Source: Entophlyctis helioformis
Taxonomy: Eukaryota > Chytridiomycota > Chytridiomycetes > Chytridiales > Chytriomycetaceae
Direction of reading: 5' to 3'
Assembly: GCA_025526915.1 (NCBI GenBank)
Contig: JAHLKH010000132.1
Span: forward strand, 1 to 64,000
Length of the DNA stretch: 64,000 nt
The translations under genes and the position numbers were made by a program. Below the pieces are notes generated by a model. The model had not been told where the DNA came from and ran no database searches. It saw nothing but the letters and a program-made list of their open reading frames with translations. Positions 22,042-35,014 of the stretch are shown here, one piece after another; the stretch's first letter is position 1, and each line of letters begins with the position of its first letter.

Positions 22042-25000
22042 CTATCCAGCACCTTGGATGCTGGTCGGATCGGCAGGTGCCGTCGCCGATCGGATGTGAG
22101 ACCCAGACCCAAACCCAGCATTCAGATCGCCCAAACTCAACTCGCTCGCACGCTCTTGGATGGTGCCAGGCAGATCACGCAACGCCATCCGCGGTGCTGT
22201 TGTCTGCATCGTATCTCCACCACTGCCACTGCCACTGCCACTGCCACTGCCTGAGCTAAGCCCTTGATTAGAGCTTCTTGTCTCTGAGATGCCTGCAGTG
22301 TAATTCGCGCTCGCGGCTGATGCAGCAGACGAGCTCGTGCTGTTGCGGCCATCAGATTTCCCCCTTGACCGCCACAGCGACCATGATCCGTCAACGACCT
22401 TGGCAGCAGCAGCAGCCACGTATGCCGCTGTCGAGTCCACGCTATGGTTGCGTTTGCGTCGCGGCTGGTTGGCGCTCAGTGTGCGCTCAAGGGATCCCGG
22501 TGGCTGGCTGGCCGATGAAAGCAGTGATGTGCCATCGGACAGGCTGGTATCGCTTGGGAACCCGCGGCCCAGCAGCGATTCTTTGTCGTTTCCATCTTGG
22601 CGTTGGTCTGCCAGCTGATCTGCAGCCTGCGAGGTCGGCAGTGGCTGCCGCGTCTGTCGCGACTGTTGCTTGGATGACTGCTCTGGAAGTGGACGTGGCC
22701 CTTTGACAACGCCAACAGACACGCTCTTGGACCGGCTCGAGCGCGACGCGCTTGGTTGGCGAGTCAGGTCGGTAGCGACGCCTGCTGATGCCGCTCCTGC
22801 TCCTGCTCCTGCTGCTGTCGAGCCGGCCTCCCCAGCCACGGACGGATAAAGCGAGCCATGCCCAGCATGCCCTGGCTGTGACGTTGTCGGCGATGTTGCT
22901 GTTGATGGTGGTGCCGTCGCACTGCGAGATGCCTTTGGCGGAGGTGGAGGCGGAGCGCGTCTTGGCGGCACAGGAACAGGCGGCGGCGGCGGCAGTCGCG
23001 TTGGCCGCTGAAGCGTCGATGATGCCGACAAAGAAGCTGTGGTTGTTGCTGTTGACGGCTGAGATCCCTGGTCAGGCAATGATACCGACGTCTGCGCTTG
23101 TGGTACAGATCCCATCGCAGACGAGGGAAGAGCAAACGAATCCATCACAGCAGATACGGCTGTCGAAGGTGCGGCCAACGGCGACTGTGAGGATGCGACC
23201 GATGGTGCCATGGAAGACGGCGGGGCAGATTGGTGTGATGTGTTGGATGGCCGAGCACTGCCTCGACCGCCACTTGACGACACAGTCTCCGTGCGCTGCA
23301 ATAGACTGCGATCTGATGTTGCATCGATGCTGAGGTTGCTGCCACTCAGACTCTCGGCGTGCGGCGGCAGTCTTGCGCTGTTCTCCGATGGCGACGGTGG
23401 CGCGACCGTGACCCTGAGACTGGACGTTGTTGGCTCGGCAGGCAATGATCCTTGCTGCTCACTCCGCCGATGCTGGCTGTTGGCCGGCTCTGCCCGCTGA
23501 TACTGCGCCTGCTGCTGTATTTGCTGGAGCCGTTCGAGCAGCGGATCGTTCTCGGCAGAGTAAGTGCTGTCATTCCAGTTGGACATGGAGGGAAGCTCGT
23601 TGATCCGGCTTGTCAAGCCCGTTTGCGAAGATGCTGGCTCTGCACTGTTGCCAAACATGGCTCCACTCGCTGTCTGACCTCGATTGCGGCTGCCAGATCG
23701 TTTGCTGCTGCCTGCAAGGGCTGCTGACGGCTCGGCCGGGGCTGCCGTGCTTCCTTTGGATGCCTGCCGTGAATGGCTCGAAGTGCTCTGAGAGCCAGAC
23801 CGTTGCGAATGTGGCTGCTGTTGGCTGGACGCGTTTCGCTGTGCTTGGATGGATGGGAACACATCGGTGATTTCTCTGGGGATGACAATGTCGTTGCGTA
23901 CAAGATACTCGGATCCCGCCACGCCGATCCTGCCGTACACGGGCGAGAGCTGGGGTGCAGGATCGCTGCAAATGATGGCGCTGGCACTCATGGAGACATT
24001 GACTCGGCTGCCGACCCCTGCGACGGATCCAGCAGCATGGTCTGCACCGTCATCTAGAACGCTGCCCATGCTTCTCATCGTGCTTGCTGCCACGGCGGTT
24101 CCTGGCCCACTGATGAACGAGTGCAGGTCGACCAGACTGTCTTCGCGCACCGCACTGCTGGGCTGCTGCAAGAGCTGGGCCTGCTGCGATTGTGAAACCT
24201 GATACTGTTGATGAGATGCCACTGTGGAAGCAGTAGCCGACGACGTAGAAACGTCGGTTGTGCGTGGCTCCCGCGCAAGCGACAGCTCGTCAACTTCCTT
24301 CTCCGTGTACCATGTGCGCGACAGAATCCAGTGCAACACAAACACGCCCAGGTCATCGTCCGTGAACTTCTTGAGAAAGTTGATCACATCGTCGTGCATT
24401 GCAAGGCTGCCCAGCTTGCTGGTTGCTGAAAACGTCAGACCCGTTGCAGCACTCAGCGAATTGGTCCGCAATCCGCTCATGCCGCTGCTCTGTCCCGTCG
24501 TTGGTCCATTCGTTGCCGTACCCGTCGCAGTTCCGTTGCCGAAACCGATGCTGCTGCTGGCGGTTGGAGCAATGCTGATCGTATTGGCAGGATGGCTGCT
24601 GCTGGTACTGGCCGAATCCGCCGAGGGAGGCACAACATCGGGGACGGCCGCGTTTTTTGCAATGCTGGACTGCCACGCATTCATTGCATGTCCTGGCGGC
24701 CGAGTGTTTGCTGCAGATCCATGCGTACTAGTTGCAGACGAGATATTGGCCATGCTTCCATTGAGCTGATTTGTCGAGCCTGATACAGCCATGGACGATG
24801 CAGACGCCTGTGATGCTGCAGCAGATGCTGCTGCAAGGACAACACCACCAGCAACACCTCCGGGCCCTGCCAGCAGTGGCGGCCGCGGGTACCTCGGGCC
24901 AGATTGCAGATCCCGGATCTGGTCAAACATGTCCAGCACGCGCCGGTCGGTTGAAACATCGCCACCCTCCTTCTTGACAAGGACAGTGAGGTACGTCAGA

Positions 25001-27016
25001 TCGTGCAAGAACAGTCCAAAGTAAGGCACAATCGGCCGAGACGTTGTTTGCGCGAGCGAGAGGCGGTACGCGCTGTAGTTTTCGTCTTCTGATACTGTCG
25101 CCTTGAGCGTGCGCATCAGCGCAAGTGATTTCTTTGGCACAATCGCCCACGTCTTCTTTAGCCGGAGGATTGGCGGCGTGCCCATCGCGCTCATGATTGC
25201 CTTGAGTGTCTGAAAGTTGCGAAGCTGCTGCAACTGGGCACCGACTTTGATCCAAGTGTGTATAATGAGGGCTCGGTCGTTTACCTCGGCATGCTCCAGG
25301 ACGGAAAACTCGACGATGCGCGTCAGGTAGTTGAAAAAGTCGGATATGGCTGCAATCGCTGGCGAGGGATGCTGTGGCGGATGGTGTACAAGCAGATCTT
25401 GCGGATTGACTTGGCAGAAGAGATCATGGTCGATGAGAGTGAGCTGGTACGCAACGATTTCAGACCGGAACGTGCGCACATGGACGCCAAATGCCGCAAT
25501 GTAGATTTGCTGGAGTGTGTGCGTCTTGCGAGCATTTCTGCCCGCGTCGATAGAGCTGGCTCCTAAAGGACCTGCTGTTGAGCTGCTGAGATTGGCATTG
25601 CTGAGTGCCAGTTGGCCAGATGCCGCAGATGGGCACTCGGCACTTTGACTTGTTGCATACGTGTTCTGACCGGACTGGGCTGTCGCCGAATGCGACTTGC
25701 TGCGCTGATGTCCGAGATGAAAAGACATGGAAGAGGGCTGCGAGTTGCTTGACAGCCAGAGCGATTGCTGCTGAGCATGACTTGAGGCGGCTGACCCACC
25801 GTGCAAAGAAGTCGTGGCCGTCGCGCCAGAGCCATGCATTGCGTTGGAGGCAGGTGTAGTCGCAGAGGCTTTGCATATGTCGCGATAAAGCGCAGCGAGT
25901 GGCGAGATGGGTATCATTGGGATGCGCTTATCAGTCGATAGTGCAAACGATGTGCGTCTTGGCGCACTGGTCGAGGCACCGTGCCTTGAAGTTGATGCTG
26001 CTGGAGTTGCCGCCATTGCAGTTGAGGATATAGGTGATGCTGGCATGGAAGGCGATGCAGATGGTGGCGCAGATCCATTTGCTGTTGGCGAAGCAGACAT
26101 ACCGCTGGCTGGGGGCGGCAAGAGAAACGGAGTCGGCGCATCTGGTTCTGCGATTGTCGCCAGCATGGCGTTTGGACGCGGTCTGAGGATGGGCTGATCG
26201 GGTATCGCCAGTGCTGCGCTTGATGACGAGACGGACGCTGTGGATGATGAATTGCAGGCAAGAGTCTGGTGACCGCCGGCGAGCCCAACCTCAACTCCGA
26301 TTGGTACCGCCTGGCCTCTATGATCAGTGGGATTGCCTGAGGGATGCAGTTGCAAGTACATGAATTCTTGGTCTGAAGGCGTGCGGCTGAGGATGTCCTC
26401 GACGATGCTCAGAAACTGGTACATCAACGGTGTGAATAAGACACGCTCCTTGTGCATTCCTGAGGCGGGTTGGTGATTTAGCGCCAGAAGAAAGGCTGCA
26501 CAGCATGCAACAGATGACTGGATCCAGGCTCGCACCAGGTGTCTTTAGAAGGGCAGCAAACTTGAGGATGGATTCGCTGGACACCTGGTACGCGCTCTGT
26601 CCGTTGCGTTCGCGTTGAAGAACAGTCAGTCACGCCGCGAGGGGCAATGCAAAGGCCAGAATGCGAAGGGTTTGAGCAAGACAGCCAGCAGCACCACAAC
26701 AAACGATGCCATGCCACGGTTCTGCCCAACGGGATCCAAGAGCCATGGCAGGCGGACACGCAGATGGGCGGCACCTCGACACACGGCCAGCGCGGGCAGA
26801 CTGCCTGCCAGATTCGAAGCAGCATTAATGTACCTGCAGGTCGTTGGTGCTGAGCAGCTCGCGAGCGAGGGCCAGTGCGGTAAACTGCATGGCAATGCAG
26901 TCATCGTGCTCGTGCTCCTGCTTCTGTCGAAGCTCTCCTGCCTGCTGCTGGCCGTGCGCCAGGCCGATTGCAGGGTTCATGCTGGCATCTGCGAGGGCCA
27001 TGATCAAGCGCGCCAT
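22042..27016 (-). CDS. Large Ras-family guanine nucleotide exchange factor (CDC25-type RasGEF)
   Basis: Exons 27016-26834, 26584-26536 and 26459-22042 join in phase to give 1549 residues. The catalytic RasGEF core lies at about residues 400-640. It includes FRSEIVAYQLTLIDHDLFCQ, DFFNYLTRIVEFSVLEHAEV, RALIIHTWIKVGAQLQQLRN, FQTLKAIMSAMGTPPILRLK and the catalytic-hairpin region RPIVPYFGLFLHDLTYLTV. A GEF-like C-terminal element (WYTEKEVDELSLAREP) follows only after about 170 low-complexity residues. The last 700 residues are Ser/Pro/Gln-rich with a poly-Pro, SH3-ligand-like stretch (RLPPPPPVPVPPRRAPPPPP). It should activate a small Ras/Rap-type GTPase by GDP release. The exact target cannot be told. 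I chose the ATG at 27016 because a stop lies upstream in frame. The N-terminal 80 residues may form part of an REM-like helical module. Confidence 0.85.
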
Positions 27017-27151
27017 CGCGCGCCAAAACGGCAAAGTCCGTTCGCCCAGCCACGTGACCAAGTTTCAAATTGGCCCAGTTTCGTGTGTGGTTGTGTCGCC
27101 GCCGTCGCCGCCCGTGCATCCTTCCCACACTCGCCAAGTCCACTAACAGCC
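27017..27151. promoter_or_regulatory. Short divergent promoter, RasGEF / ribosomal protein uL1
   Basis: Only 135 bases separate the two proposed start codons. The region contains no clear TATA element. It must hold or overlap the ribosomal-protein promoter, unless promoter elements extend into the RasGEF first exon. Confidence 0.4.
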
Positions 27152-28282
27152 ATGTCGTGAGTGCCGGTCGCTGCGCTGCTGTCCCGAGTGCACCCATCCA
27201 TCCATCCACCAGGTCGCCTGCCAGTGCGCCATCCAATCCAGTCCAGTCCAACGACTTCCTATCACAAGCAGGGATGGGATGGCTAGGCAGACTGGATGGG
27301 ATGGGATGGGATGGGATGGGATGGGATGGGTGGCCGTTATGGAATCGACTTGGAGCAGCGAATCGGTGACTGACGGACTGCGTGTCGATTCTCGTTTACA
27401 GCAGCAAGATTCAGGCCTCGTCCGTCCGCACCTCCGTCCAGGAGCTCATTGCCTACTCCACCGAGGAGAAGCCCCGCAAGTTCACCGAGACCGTCGAGCT
27501 CCAGATTGGTCTCAAGAACTACGACCCCCAGCGTGACAAGCGTTTCTCGGGTACCGTTCGGTATGGGTGTTGGCATTGCGTGCTGGCTCTGGTTCAAGCG
27601 CATGCGAATCGCTGCATTTATGCTGACATGCTGCTGCTGCCATGGACAGTCTCCCCCACGTTCCCCGCCCTGGCATGAAGGTGTGCATTCTCGCCGATGC
27701 CGCCCACATCGATCAGGCCAAGGCCATCGCTCTCGAGTTCATGTCCGTTGACGACCTCAAGAAGCTCAACAAGAACAAGAAGCTCATCAAGAAGCTTGGT
27801 GTGTTGGCTGCATGGATCGGATCTGCGCTGCTGCGCGCTTGGGCCAGACGCAGCAAGCTGCTTCCTGGCGTTTGGATGTGTCTTTCGCCAGACAGATAAC
27901 GGACGCGAGTGCTGACGCGACTTTTTACGGCAACACAGCCAAGAAGTACGATGCTTTCCTCGCCTCCGAGGCTCTCATCAAGCAGATCCCCCGTCTTCTC
28001 GGCCCCGGTCTGTCCAAGGCCGGCAAGTTCCCCTCGCCCGTCTCGCACGCCGACTCGCTCGAGGAGAAGGTTGCTGAGATCAAGTCGACCATCAAGTTCC
28101 AGCTCAAGAAGGTTCTCTGCCTTGGTGTCGCCGTCGGCCACGTCAAGATGACCGAGGACCAGCTCGTCACCAACACCATGATGTCGATCAACTTCCTTGT
28201 CTCGCTCCTCAAGAAGAACTGGCAGAACGTCAAGTCGCTCTTCATCAAGAGCTCCATGGGCAAGCCCATCCGCATCTACTAA
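27152..28282 (+). CDS. RPL10A: Ribosomal protein L10a (uL1), 60S subunit
   Basis: Four exons (27152-27156, 27402-27560, 27650-27798, 27939-28282) give 218 residues, against about 217 in yeast Rpl1. The first exon is only ATG plus two bases before a 245-base intron, a familiar arrangement for fungal ribosomal protein genes. Conserved blocks include [78 protein letters not shown] and [20 protein letters not shown]. It forms part of the L1 stalk, which guides deacylated tRNA out of the E site. Codon use is strongly biased to C-ending codons, as expected for high expression. Confidence 0.97.
27285..27331. repeat. GGGAT pentanucleotide repeat in uL1 intron 1
   Basis: About seven copies of ATGGG occur in a row inside the first intron of the ribosomal protein gene. 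A shorter related run lies just before it (27271-27280). Confidence 0.85.
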
Positions 28283-29184
28283 GCCTGCTGTCTTGGCACT
28301 TTTATGTTGTGCTGCTGGGCTGCTGTGCCGTTGATCTCGGTTTGCGGCGCAGTGTCTCGGCAGTAGCGCATCACCAACACTAGCTCTGTCCCTTGGGGCT
28401 TGGCTAGTGACTTGGGAGCTGGACTTTGGCCAATAAACCGGGATTGCATCCCAACCGCCTGCTTGCCTCTTCTAATGGTCATCTCTTGCTGTGCTGTCAT
28501 CTCTCGTGTCCAGCCAGCCAGCCATCGAGCCAGACGGACGCCACCAATCGGACGCGAGCGGAGTTTGCTCGTCACGAGGGTCAGGGCGGAGCAGAGGGGG
28601 GGTCGCTTGCCCGTCGCTTGGCATTCTCTCCTCCTCGCTCGCCTGTCCCTGACGCACGCACCCGGCCCCGTCGGCAGCACATCTCGCAACATAGACGCTG
28701 CCATCCACAATGAGAGAGACCCGCCAGTACTCGCTGCGCCACAGCAGGCAGTTGAAGGTTGGCATTCCTGCGTGTGTGCCTGCGTGTGTGTCTGCGTGTG
28801 TGTCTGCGTGCTTGCATGGACATCTTGGCGCTCGGCTCGCTCTGCATGCAAGCTGCTCGTCCGACCTGGTTGTTGTTGGCAGCTGGGCTGCGGGGCTGCG
28901 GGGGCATTCTGCCTGGCGTCGGATCTGGACAAGCCGGCGGCCGACGATGAGCGTTCAGCCAGCGACAACGTGCCCGCGGGTCCATGCTCCGGCAGCAGCG
29001 GTAACTGGCACAGCCAGACATGCACACGCCAGCCTGCCAGTGGCCTGGGCCGTCCTTGTGCCTCTCGGCCTTCCTGCGCCGCACCGTCATGCCCTTTGAT
29101 CAGCGAAAAGCCTTCCGGTGGCTTCTGCTGCCCGCCCGTTGTCGCCCGCCCTATGCTGCCCGCATCGACTGACATGCATTGCCA
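28283..29184. other. Intergenic region with a TG-rich tract
   Basis: Nothing clearly coding is seen over 900 bases. A GTGTGTCTGCGTGTGT-type tract lies at about 28765-28812. A 435-residue minus-strand frame and a long plus-strand frame cross this region, but both lack motifs and look like chance frames in GC-rich DNA. Confidence 0.5.
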
Positions 29185-31734
29185 ATGCCGACACAGAAGC
29201 TCGGCCTTGTGTGGGGAGCCCCTCGTCTGCCCAACGCATCCAGAGTGCCCAAGACGCTCAGGCAGCTGCTGCCAAAGGCTCCTGCCGGCTCTCGGACACC
29301 TCCCTCTGCATCGCTGTCGTCGCTGGGCACTGTGGCAGAATCTGAATCCGCGACTCCGACCGCTGGTTCGCCCAACAGCTCGCCAGAAAACAAGCTTTAC
29401 CATGCGCGCAGCAACAGCAGCACTGCTGCATTCACGCCCAGCCTTGGCACAGAGCAGCAAGAAGCTGGCCAAGGCAGCAGCCGCATCGTGCTTGATCTGG
29501 ACGGTACGTCGCATGCCCGCCTGCCTGCCCACGTTCAACACGTCCTGCCAACTGACCAGCCACGGCCATCGACTGCTGTCCTCCATCCAGTGCTGTCGCG
29601 GTCAACGTCGCCAGACCCACTGCTGCTTGTGCAAAGCAGTCAGGAATGGCCCAATGGACGCGGACAAGGACAAGGGCTCGACGCTCGACACTCCTCTCGC
29701 GGCCTATTGCATATAGCCCCTAAACATAGACTACACCAACAACAGCCTGCACATTTGCCGTCTCCAACAACCACCTTGCCACGCCAGCTGCCACTGCCAC
29801 CAACAGCCGCGACAACAGACACACTGTCGTCGCCATCGACGCACCCGTCCGACGACACCACCGTCTCTATCGTCGCATCGCCGTCTCTCTCTGATGCCGA
29901 CGATGCAGATAGAGACAACAATGATGCTGATGCCATCGCTCCATCTCCGTCACCATCGGCCTGTCGAGTCGCAAGCCGTCGATGCAGCATCGCCGTAGCA
30001 TCGCCGCCTCCACCAACTCCACAAACACCTTTCATCGCCACGTGCAGAATTCCCGCACAGGCAATCGTACCAAGTCTGTCAAACGAGGCGATCCCGCTAT
30101 CTCAGGCATCCGCGATTGAGTTGGCAGGACAAGCCCATAGTGGCCAAGAAGGTGGCCAAGAGGGTGTCCAAGAAGATGGCCAAGAAGATGGCCAGCCCGC
30201 CGGACAAGTCGCGCACATTGGCACGCCGCCTCCGCTCAATGCCAATCGGTTTGACAAGTCCTCGCCGTCAAGCATAGCAAGGGATGCCAGAGTTGCCCTG
30301 AAGCTGCTCAAGCAGCGACTCGGCATACACCGACACAACGCTCTGCTAAGCATTGGCCGCAGGATTGCCACTAGCAGTAGGGAGACAAGTAGAAGCGCGA
30401 GCATCTGCGCATCCCCCCTGCTTCCCGACTCGCGGACAGGCATCCGAGGCAACAATTCTATAGGTGGCATGAGCGGGTACGGCTCCAGCCTCGACACCGC
30501 AGTAGATGTGCCACTTTCTGGCCACGGCATGGACTGTATCGAAGCTGGACACTCTCAGCCGCCGAGCCAAGATACGTTGGACCCGAGTTTGATGGTGATG
30601 TTCAAGTACCTCTACTTGTATCTTGACTGCCAACTGCAGGATGCGGATGATGAGGCGAGTCTGCTGATCTCTATCGCTGATGCCTAGATTTGACCGAGTG
30701 TATTGGCTGACATGCTGCGATCGCAATGTGCGGATATGTAGATGTATCGACACCAACTGGCCGAATTCCATGGCCTTCCATCAGACACTGGCAGTACTCC
30801 ACAAATGGACATATCGGCTGTTCCAAGGATGCGGTTTCCAGCCTTGCATCCGACATTTGACCGTGCAGCTCATTCGGCGCCATTTTATCTCTTTCGCGTA
30901 TGTCGGCATGTACTCGATCTGCCTGCTTGGTACTGCAACTCACACAATGTTGCCAGATTGACTTGGACACGGTCTCGTTGCAGGCAGGCGACTTTCGCAA
31001 CATCTCCGTGTTTGAGACCAAGGCACATCAGCTGCTGGAATGCACAACACGCGTTTACTCGTTTGGCAAGCGGATTCTTGAGACAAGAGAGGTCCAGAGG
31101 CCACAAGAGCGGATGATGCCGGAGCCACGCCGCCATTTGCAGCAGCCACAGCAATCGCAGATGCAGGACGATGATGGCGTCGCGCTGGATGACAGTATGG
31201 ACTGCATATCTGTACACTCTGATAGCAGCAACGTGTCGCACATGCTGGTTGATCAAGTAGAGCAGCCCGGTCCAGCCGAACGCCTGGACTCGCAAGCAAC
31301 AGCAGAGCCATTACCTGGTTCGCAACCGCCTCAGGACCGTCCGCCAAGTTTGTCGTACCTGTACCAGTTTGACTTTGCGCGCCATTTCTTTTCGGCTTTC
31401 TTGGGCGGTCTCCAGTTCCTTGATGGCCCCGAGGAAGTGCGCATGGCCATTGAGCACCTGACTGTCATGCAGGTGGGTGGCTGTTGCGATTGTGTGATTG
31501 TGTGATTTTGTGTGTTGGCAGTGAGTGTGACCGGCCTGACAATATGTGCTTGGTTTGGAGCAGACTGTGGATGCATTGGATCCGGCAGACCATACGGCGC
31601 GCACAACACGCTTATGTATTGCATACGAGTTTCGGTGCGGAAACGGCAGCGTCGAAGCCATTCAGCTGTTCAAGAGCAAGATGTTGTCGCGGCATGGCGC
31701 CCAAGTCGCACGTCACACGGACTCGCGTGGCTGA
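29185..31734 (+). CDS. Unknown four-exon protein, low-complexity N-terminus and helical C-terminus
   Basis: Exons 29185-30654, 30742-30897, 30957-31472 and 31564-31734 join in phase to 770 residues. The first 350 residues are Ser/Pro/Thr/Gln-rich and contain an acidic-Gln repeat (GQEGGQEGVQEDGQEDGQ, encoded by 12-base repeats near 30141-30195). Structured-looking parts are ARDARVALKLLKQRLGIHRH, LMVMFKYLYLYLDCQLQD, VFETKAHQLLECTTRVYSFG and LYQFDFARHFFSAFLGGLQF. The final exon continues VDALDPADHTARTTRLCIAY. Intron 1 would start with GC (GAG|GCGAGT). I do not recognise a family. A slight Sec7-like look near YQFDFA was not enough to call. Confidence 0.5.
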
Positions 31735-32154
31735 CACTCGTCTTGGTCTGCCATGCTCAAACATTGTCAATACACTCTCTACTTCGCCTTATACTTTATC
31801 TGTGTGTTCCTGCTGAGCACGCCTTGCAACAACAAGTGGAGCATGCTGTTACTCCTGCTGGTGGCCCGTATGATTGCACTGTGGCATCTGCTGTTTGGTC
31901 ACTGCCCCGGCTGGACCCACTCGACGCACAATGCGTCCTGCCAGATTCAAGCCTCACAGTCACGTGTCTCATCACGTGACACGTATGGTATCAGGCCATG
32001 TCCCGCTCCGTTTCATCAACGTTAACCAAGAAGGCCACATTCTCGTAGGTGGCATGGTGGCATGGTGGCATGGCTGTAGATGCGGGCTGTACACTGGCAG
32101 TGCATGCAGGCTGCTGACTCGTGGGCCATCTCATGATGCGCTGGCCGCAGACAG
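31735..32154. other. Intergenic region upstream of the apyrase
   Basis: These 420 bases show no supported gene. It includes GTGGCATGGTGGCATGG repeats (about 32045-32075) and is the probable apyrase promoter. Confidence 0.5.
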
Positions 32155-35014
32155 ATGCTCCGAAGCATGTCCACCGAAGGACGGCGGGAGGGTGGCATCG
32201 GCTTGCGGCAGCAGCATTCGCCTAATGTCGCTGCGCAGGCTGCACCCGGCACAAGCGCCCTGCCCACGACACATCCCTTCAACAGCATGCCCGACCTGCA
32301 GCTGTCCAGCATGTCGCAGTCGGCTGCATCTGCTGCATCTGCTGCATCTGCTGCATCTGCTGCTCATCACGGCGCATCGCCCTCGCCTGCTGCCCCTGCC
32401 TCTGGCGCTGGACGGTATGCAGGAAGCAGCAGCCAAGGCTACGGTCACGGCCTTGGAATCAGCTCTTCTGGCAGCGTCGGCATCAGTGGCAACGGCAACG
32501 CAACGCCGCTGTCGCTGTCCATGGCCGGCTTGGACTCCAGCTACCACATCTCCATTCCAGCATCGCCATCCCAGCGGCCGTTTTCATCCAGCTTGAATGG
32601 CGGCGGCGGACTTGGCAACACCTCGTCTGGCTCGGGTTCGCGATGGCGGCGCTGGCTGTTTCCGCACATGCAGAACGAAAAGGTCCTTCTGACCCATGCA
32701 TGGGTGTCGCTCAACTACTGGATATGCGGAGGTCCGTGTGCGTCGTGGCTTGGAGCTGATCTCGTACGAATGCAGCCGGCACAGCGTCTGACTCCATCAT
32801 GCCATGCCACGCCATGCCATGCCATGCAATACCACTCCATGCTGTGCAGGCGCCAACTTGAACTACCACTTCTTGGGCATCATCTTCCTCGCTCTGCTCA
32901 TCTTGCTCAGCAGCGTCTCGTGGGTCTTGTCCGGCTCGGTCGACGGCGTCCGCCAATCTATACCATCGCCCATCTCTCTTCCAGATCTGAACCTTGCAGA
33001 TGGATCTCCAGCTGGTCTGCCGGTCGCATCGTACAACAGATCAGATCCCGATCAGGTTGTGCTCAATCTCGGTCTGTCGCCCGTGCCCTATACGCCGCTG
33101 GACCCGTCGGCAGCGACAGGCGGCCATGCGGCTGCCTGGGATGCAAACAGACAGTATGGAATCGTCATCGATGCTGGCAGCTCAGGGTCTCGCATTCTGC
33201 TCTACTCGTGGAAAGACGGGCGGCTGCAAGATCCAGCCTCTCCTTTGGGCGGAGCCAAGCCAGTGTCGATCGAGTGGGCCGACAAGGACGGCCGCCACTT
33301 CCAGCTCAAGCAGGAGCCAGGAATCTCATCCTTTGCAAACAACCCCGATGGCGTCGCGTCGTATCTCGCGCCTCTCCTGGCATTTGCTGCCAAGACGATC
33401 CCGCCGCACAAGCATGCAGAAACACCCATCTTTCTCTACGCCACCGCTGGCTTGCGGTTGGTTCCCGAGCAGGCCCGGGAAACCATCCTGCACAACGCCT
33501 GCTCGTTTGTGCAAAGCAACTACAAGTTTGCAACACCCAGTGGATGCGACCACCACTTCCGCCTCATATCCGGTGAGCTCGAGGGCATTTTTGGCTGGCT
33601 CGCCGTCAACTACCTCAAGGGCGGTTTGAATGGCCAGCCTGCGAAACCGTCTGGAGGCATCGACTATGCCGCTGACAGCAGCAGCAGCAGCAGCAGCAAT
33701 GGCAAAAGCTCGACATACGGATTCCTTGACATGGGCGGCGCATCTGCCCAGATCGCTTTTGTGCCCACGGATTCTATGGCTCAGCTCCATGCCGACGACC
33801 TTGTGGACGTCCGTCTGCGGCTCCGAGATGGCTCAGAGACTACACACCACGTCTTTGTGTCGACGTTCCTTGGATTTGGCGCCAACCAAGCCTGGAAGCG
33901 CCACACCGAGTCGCTCATGCTCCAGCATGTGCAAACTGCAGGCGTTTCTGTTGCCGATCACGCACCGTCGCCAGGAGAACTTTCGGAAGGAATCATGCCG
34001 TCGCCATCTGCACCAGCACCCGTCCTTGGCTCAGCTGTCACTCTGCCACCAGCCATCGTCGATCCGTGTCTTCCAACTGGACTGGTCTACAATGCAACAC
34101 TTTCATTGCCGGCCCCACCATCGTCGAGCAAGGCCCAAACGTTTGCAAGCACCACGTTGCAGGGGTCCGGGTCCTTTGACTCGTGCTTGGCCGCCATCAC
34201 GCCACTTCTCAACAAGCACATTCCCTGCCACGAAAAGCCGTGTCTCTTCAACGGCGTCCACGCACCTGTTGCCGACTTCCGCAACCATCACTTTATTGGC
34301 GTGTCCGAGTTTTGGTACACGGCGTTCGACGTCTACGAGCTCGGCGGCTCCTACGACTACCAGAAGCTGCTCGATGCGTCCAGGCGGTACTGCGCCACGC
34401 CCTGGAAGCAAGTCGTTGAAACGCACGAAAAGACGCCGTATCCGCATGTCGAGGACCTGGACCGATTGCGGATGCAGTGCTTCAAGAGCGCGTGGGTCAT
34501 GTCCGTCTTGCACGATGGCCTTGGTATCCCCAAGGAGCAGCCGTCGCGCTCCTCTCCGTCGGTTGATCCTAAACCGCACTTTGAGTCTGTCAACGAGATT
34601 GACAGTTTCTCCGTCTCATGGACCCTTGGTGCCATCCTCATGTACGCGTCTTCAACTGTCCCAGCAGCTCCCAAGTTTGTGTCTGGCGAATCGCGGTCCC
34701 TTCTTGCATCCAACAGTCCGGCCGACGTGTTGCCATCCAACACTGTTCTGCCCGCACACACAAGTTACGCTCTGATTTCCTCCTATTCTGGCGCAGTCAT
34801 TGGCATGGTGGTTGTCACTGGACTGGTGCTGGTGCTCGGCCGTTCTGCCAGTCGCTTGCGGTCTGGCACTAACAGCAACAGCAGAGTTTTCGACATGTCC
34901 GTCTTCCATCCGCGACGCAGCGGCGAGATGGAGCAAGTCGGCATCAGCATGCCAGCACGACTATCAGATGCACAGCGCTTTGATAATGTGGCGTGGGGCA
35001 AATCGGCGCTCTGA
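32155..35014 (+). CDS. GDA1/CD39-family nucleoside phosphatase (apyrase), two membrane anchors
   Basis: Two exons (32155-32731 and 32850-35014) give 913 residues. The apyrase conserved regions are present in order: VIDAGSSGSRILLYSW (ACR1), YATAGLRLVP (ACR2), GELEGIFGWLAVNYLKGG (ACR3) and GFLDMGGASAQIAFVP (ACR4). A late region follows around FWYTAFDVYELGG. A hydrophobic anchor (FLGIIFLALLILLSSVSWVL) lies near residue 200 and a second (VIGMVVVTGLVLVLG) near 850, so the catalytic part is lumenal or extracellular. This is the topology of Ynd1/NTPDase-type enzymes that hydrolyse nucleoside di- and triphosphates, in Golgi often GDP/UDP from glycosylation. The cytosolic N-terminus holds a 9-base repeat coding for Ser-Ala-Ala units (32322-32366). 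A second in-frame ATG at 32167 is an alternative start. The intron (32732-32849) contains CATGC repeats. Confidence 0.92.

Noticed and set aside
28279..29586. 435-residue minus-strand open frame
   Set aside because: It has no motif, unusual composition, and overlaps the 5' part of a better-supported plus-strand gene. In GC-rich DNA such frames arise by chance.
31300..31734. Possible Sec7 (ArfGEF) domain in the unknown gene
   Set aside because: YQFDFA resembles the Sec7 YVDQFDF region, but the catalytic FRLPGEAQKI glutamate loop and other motifs are absent.
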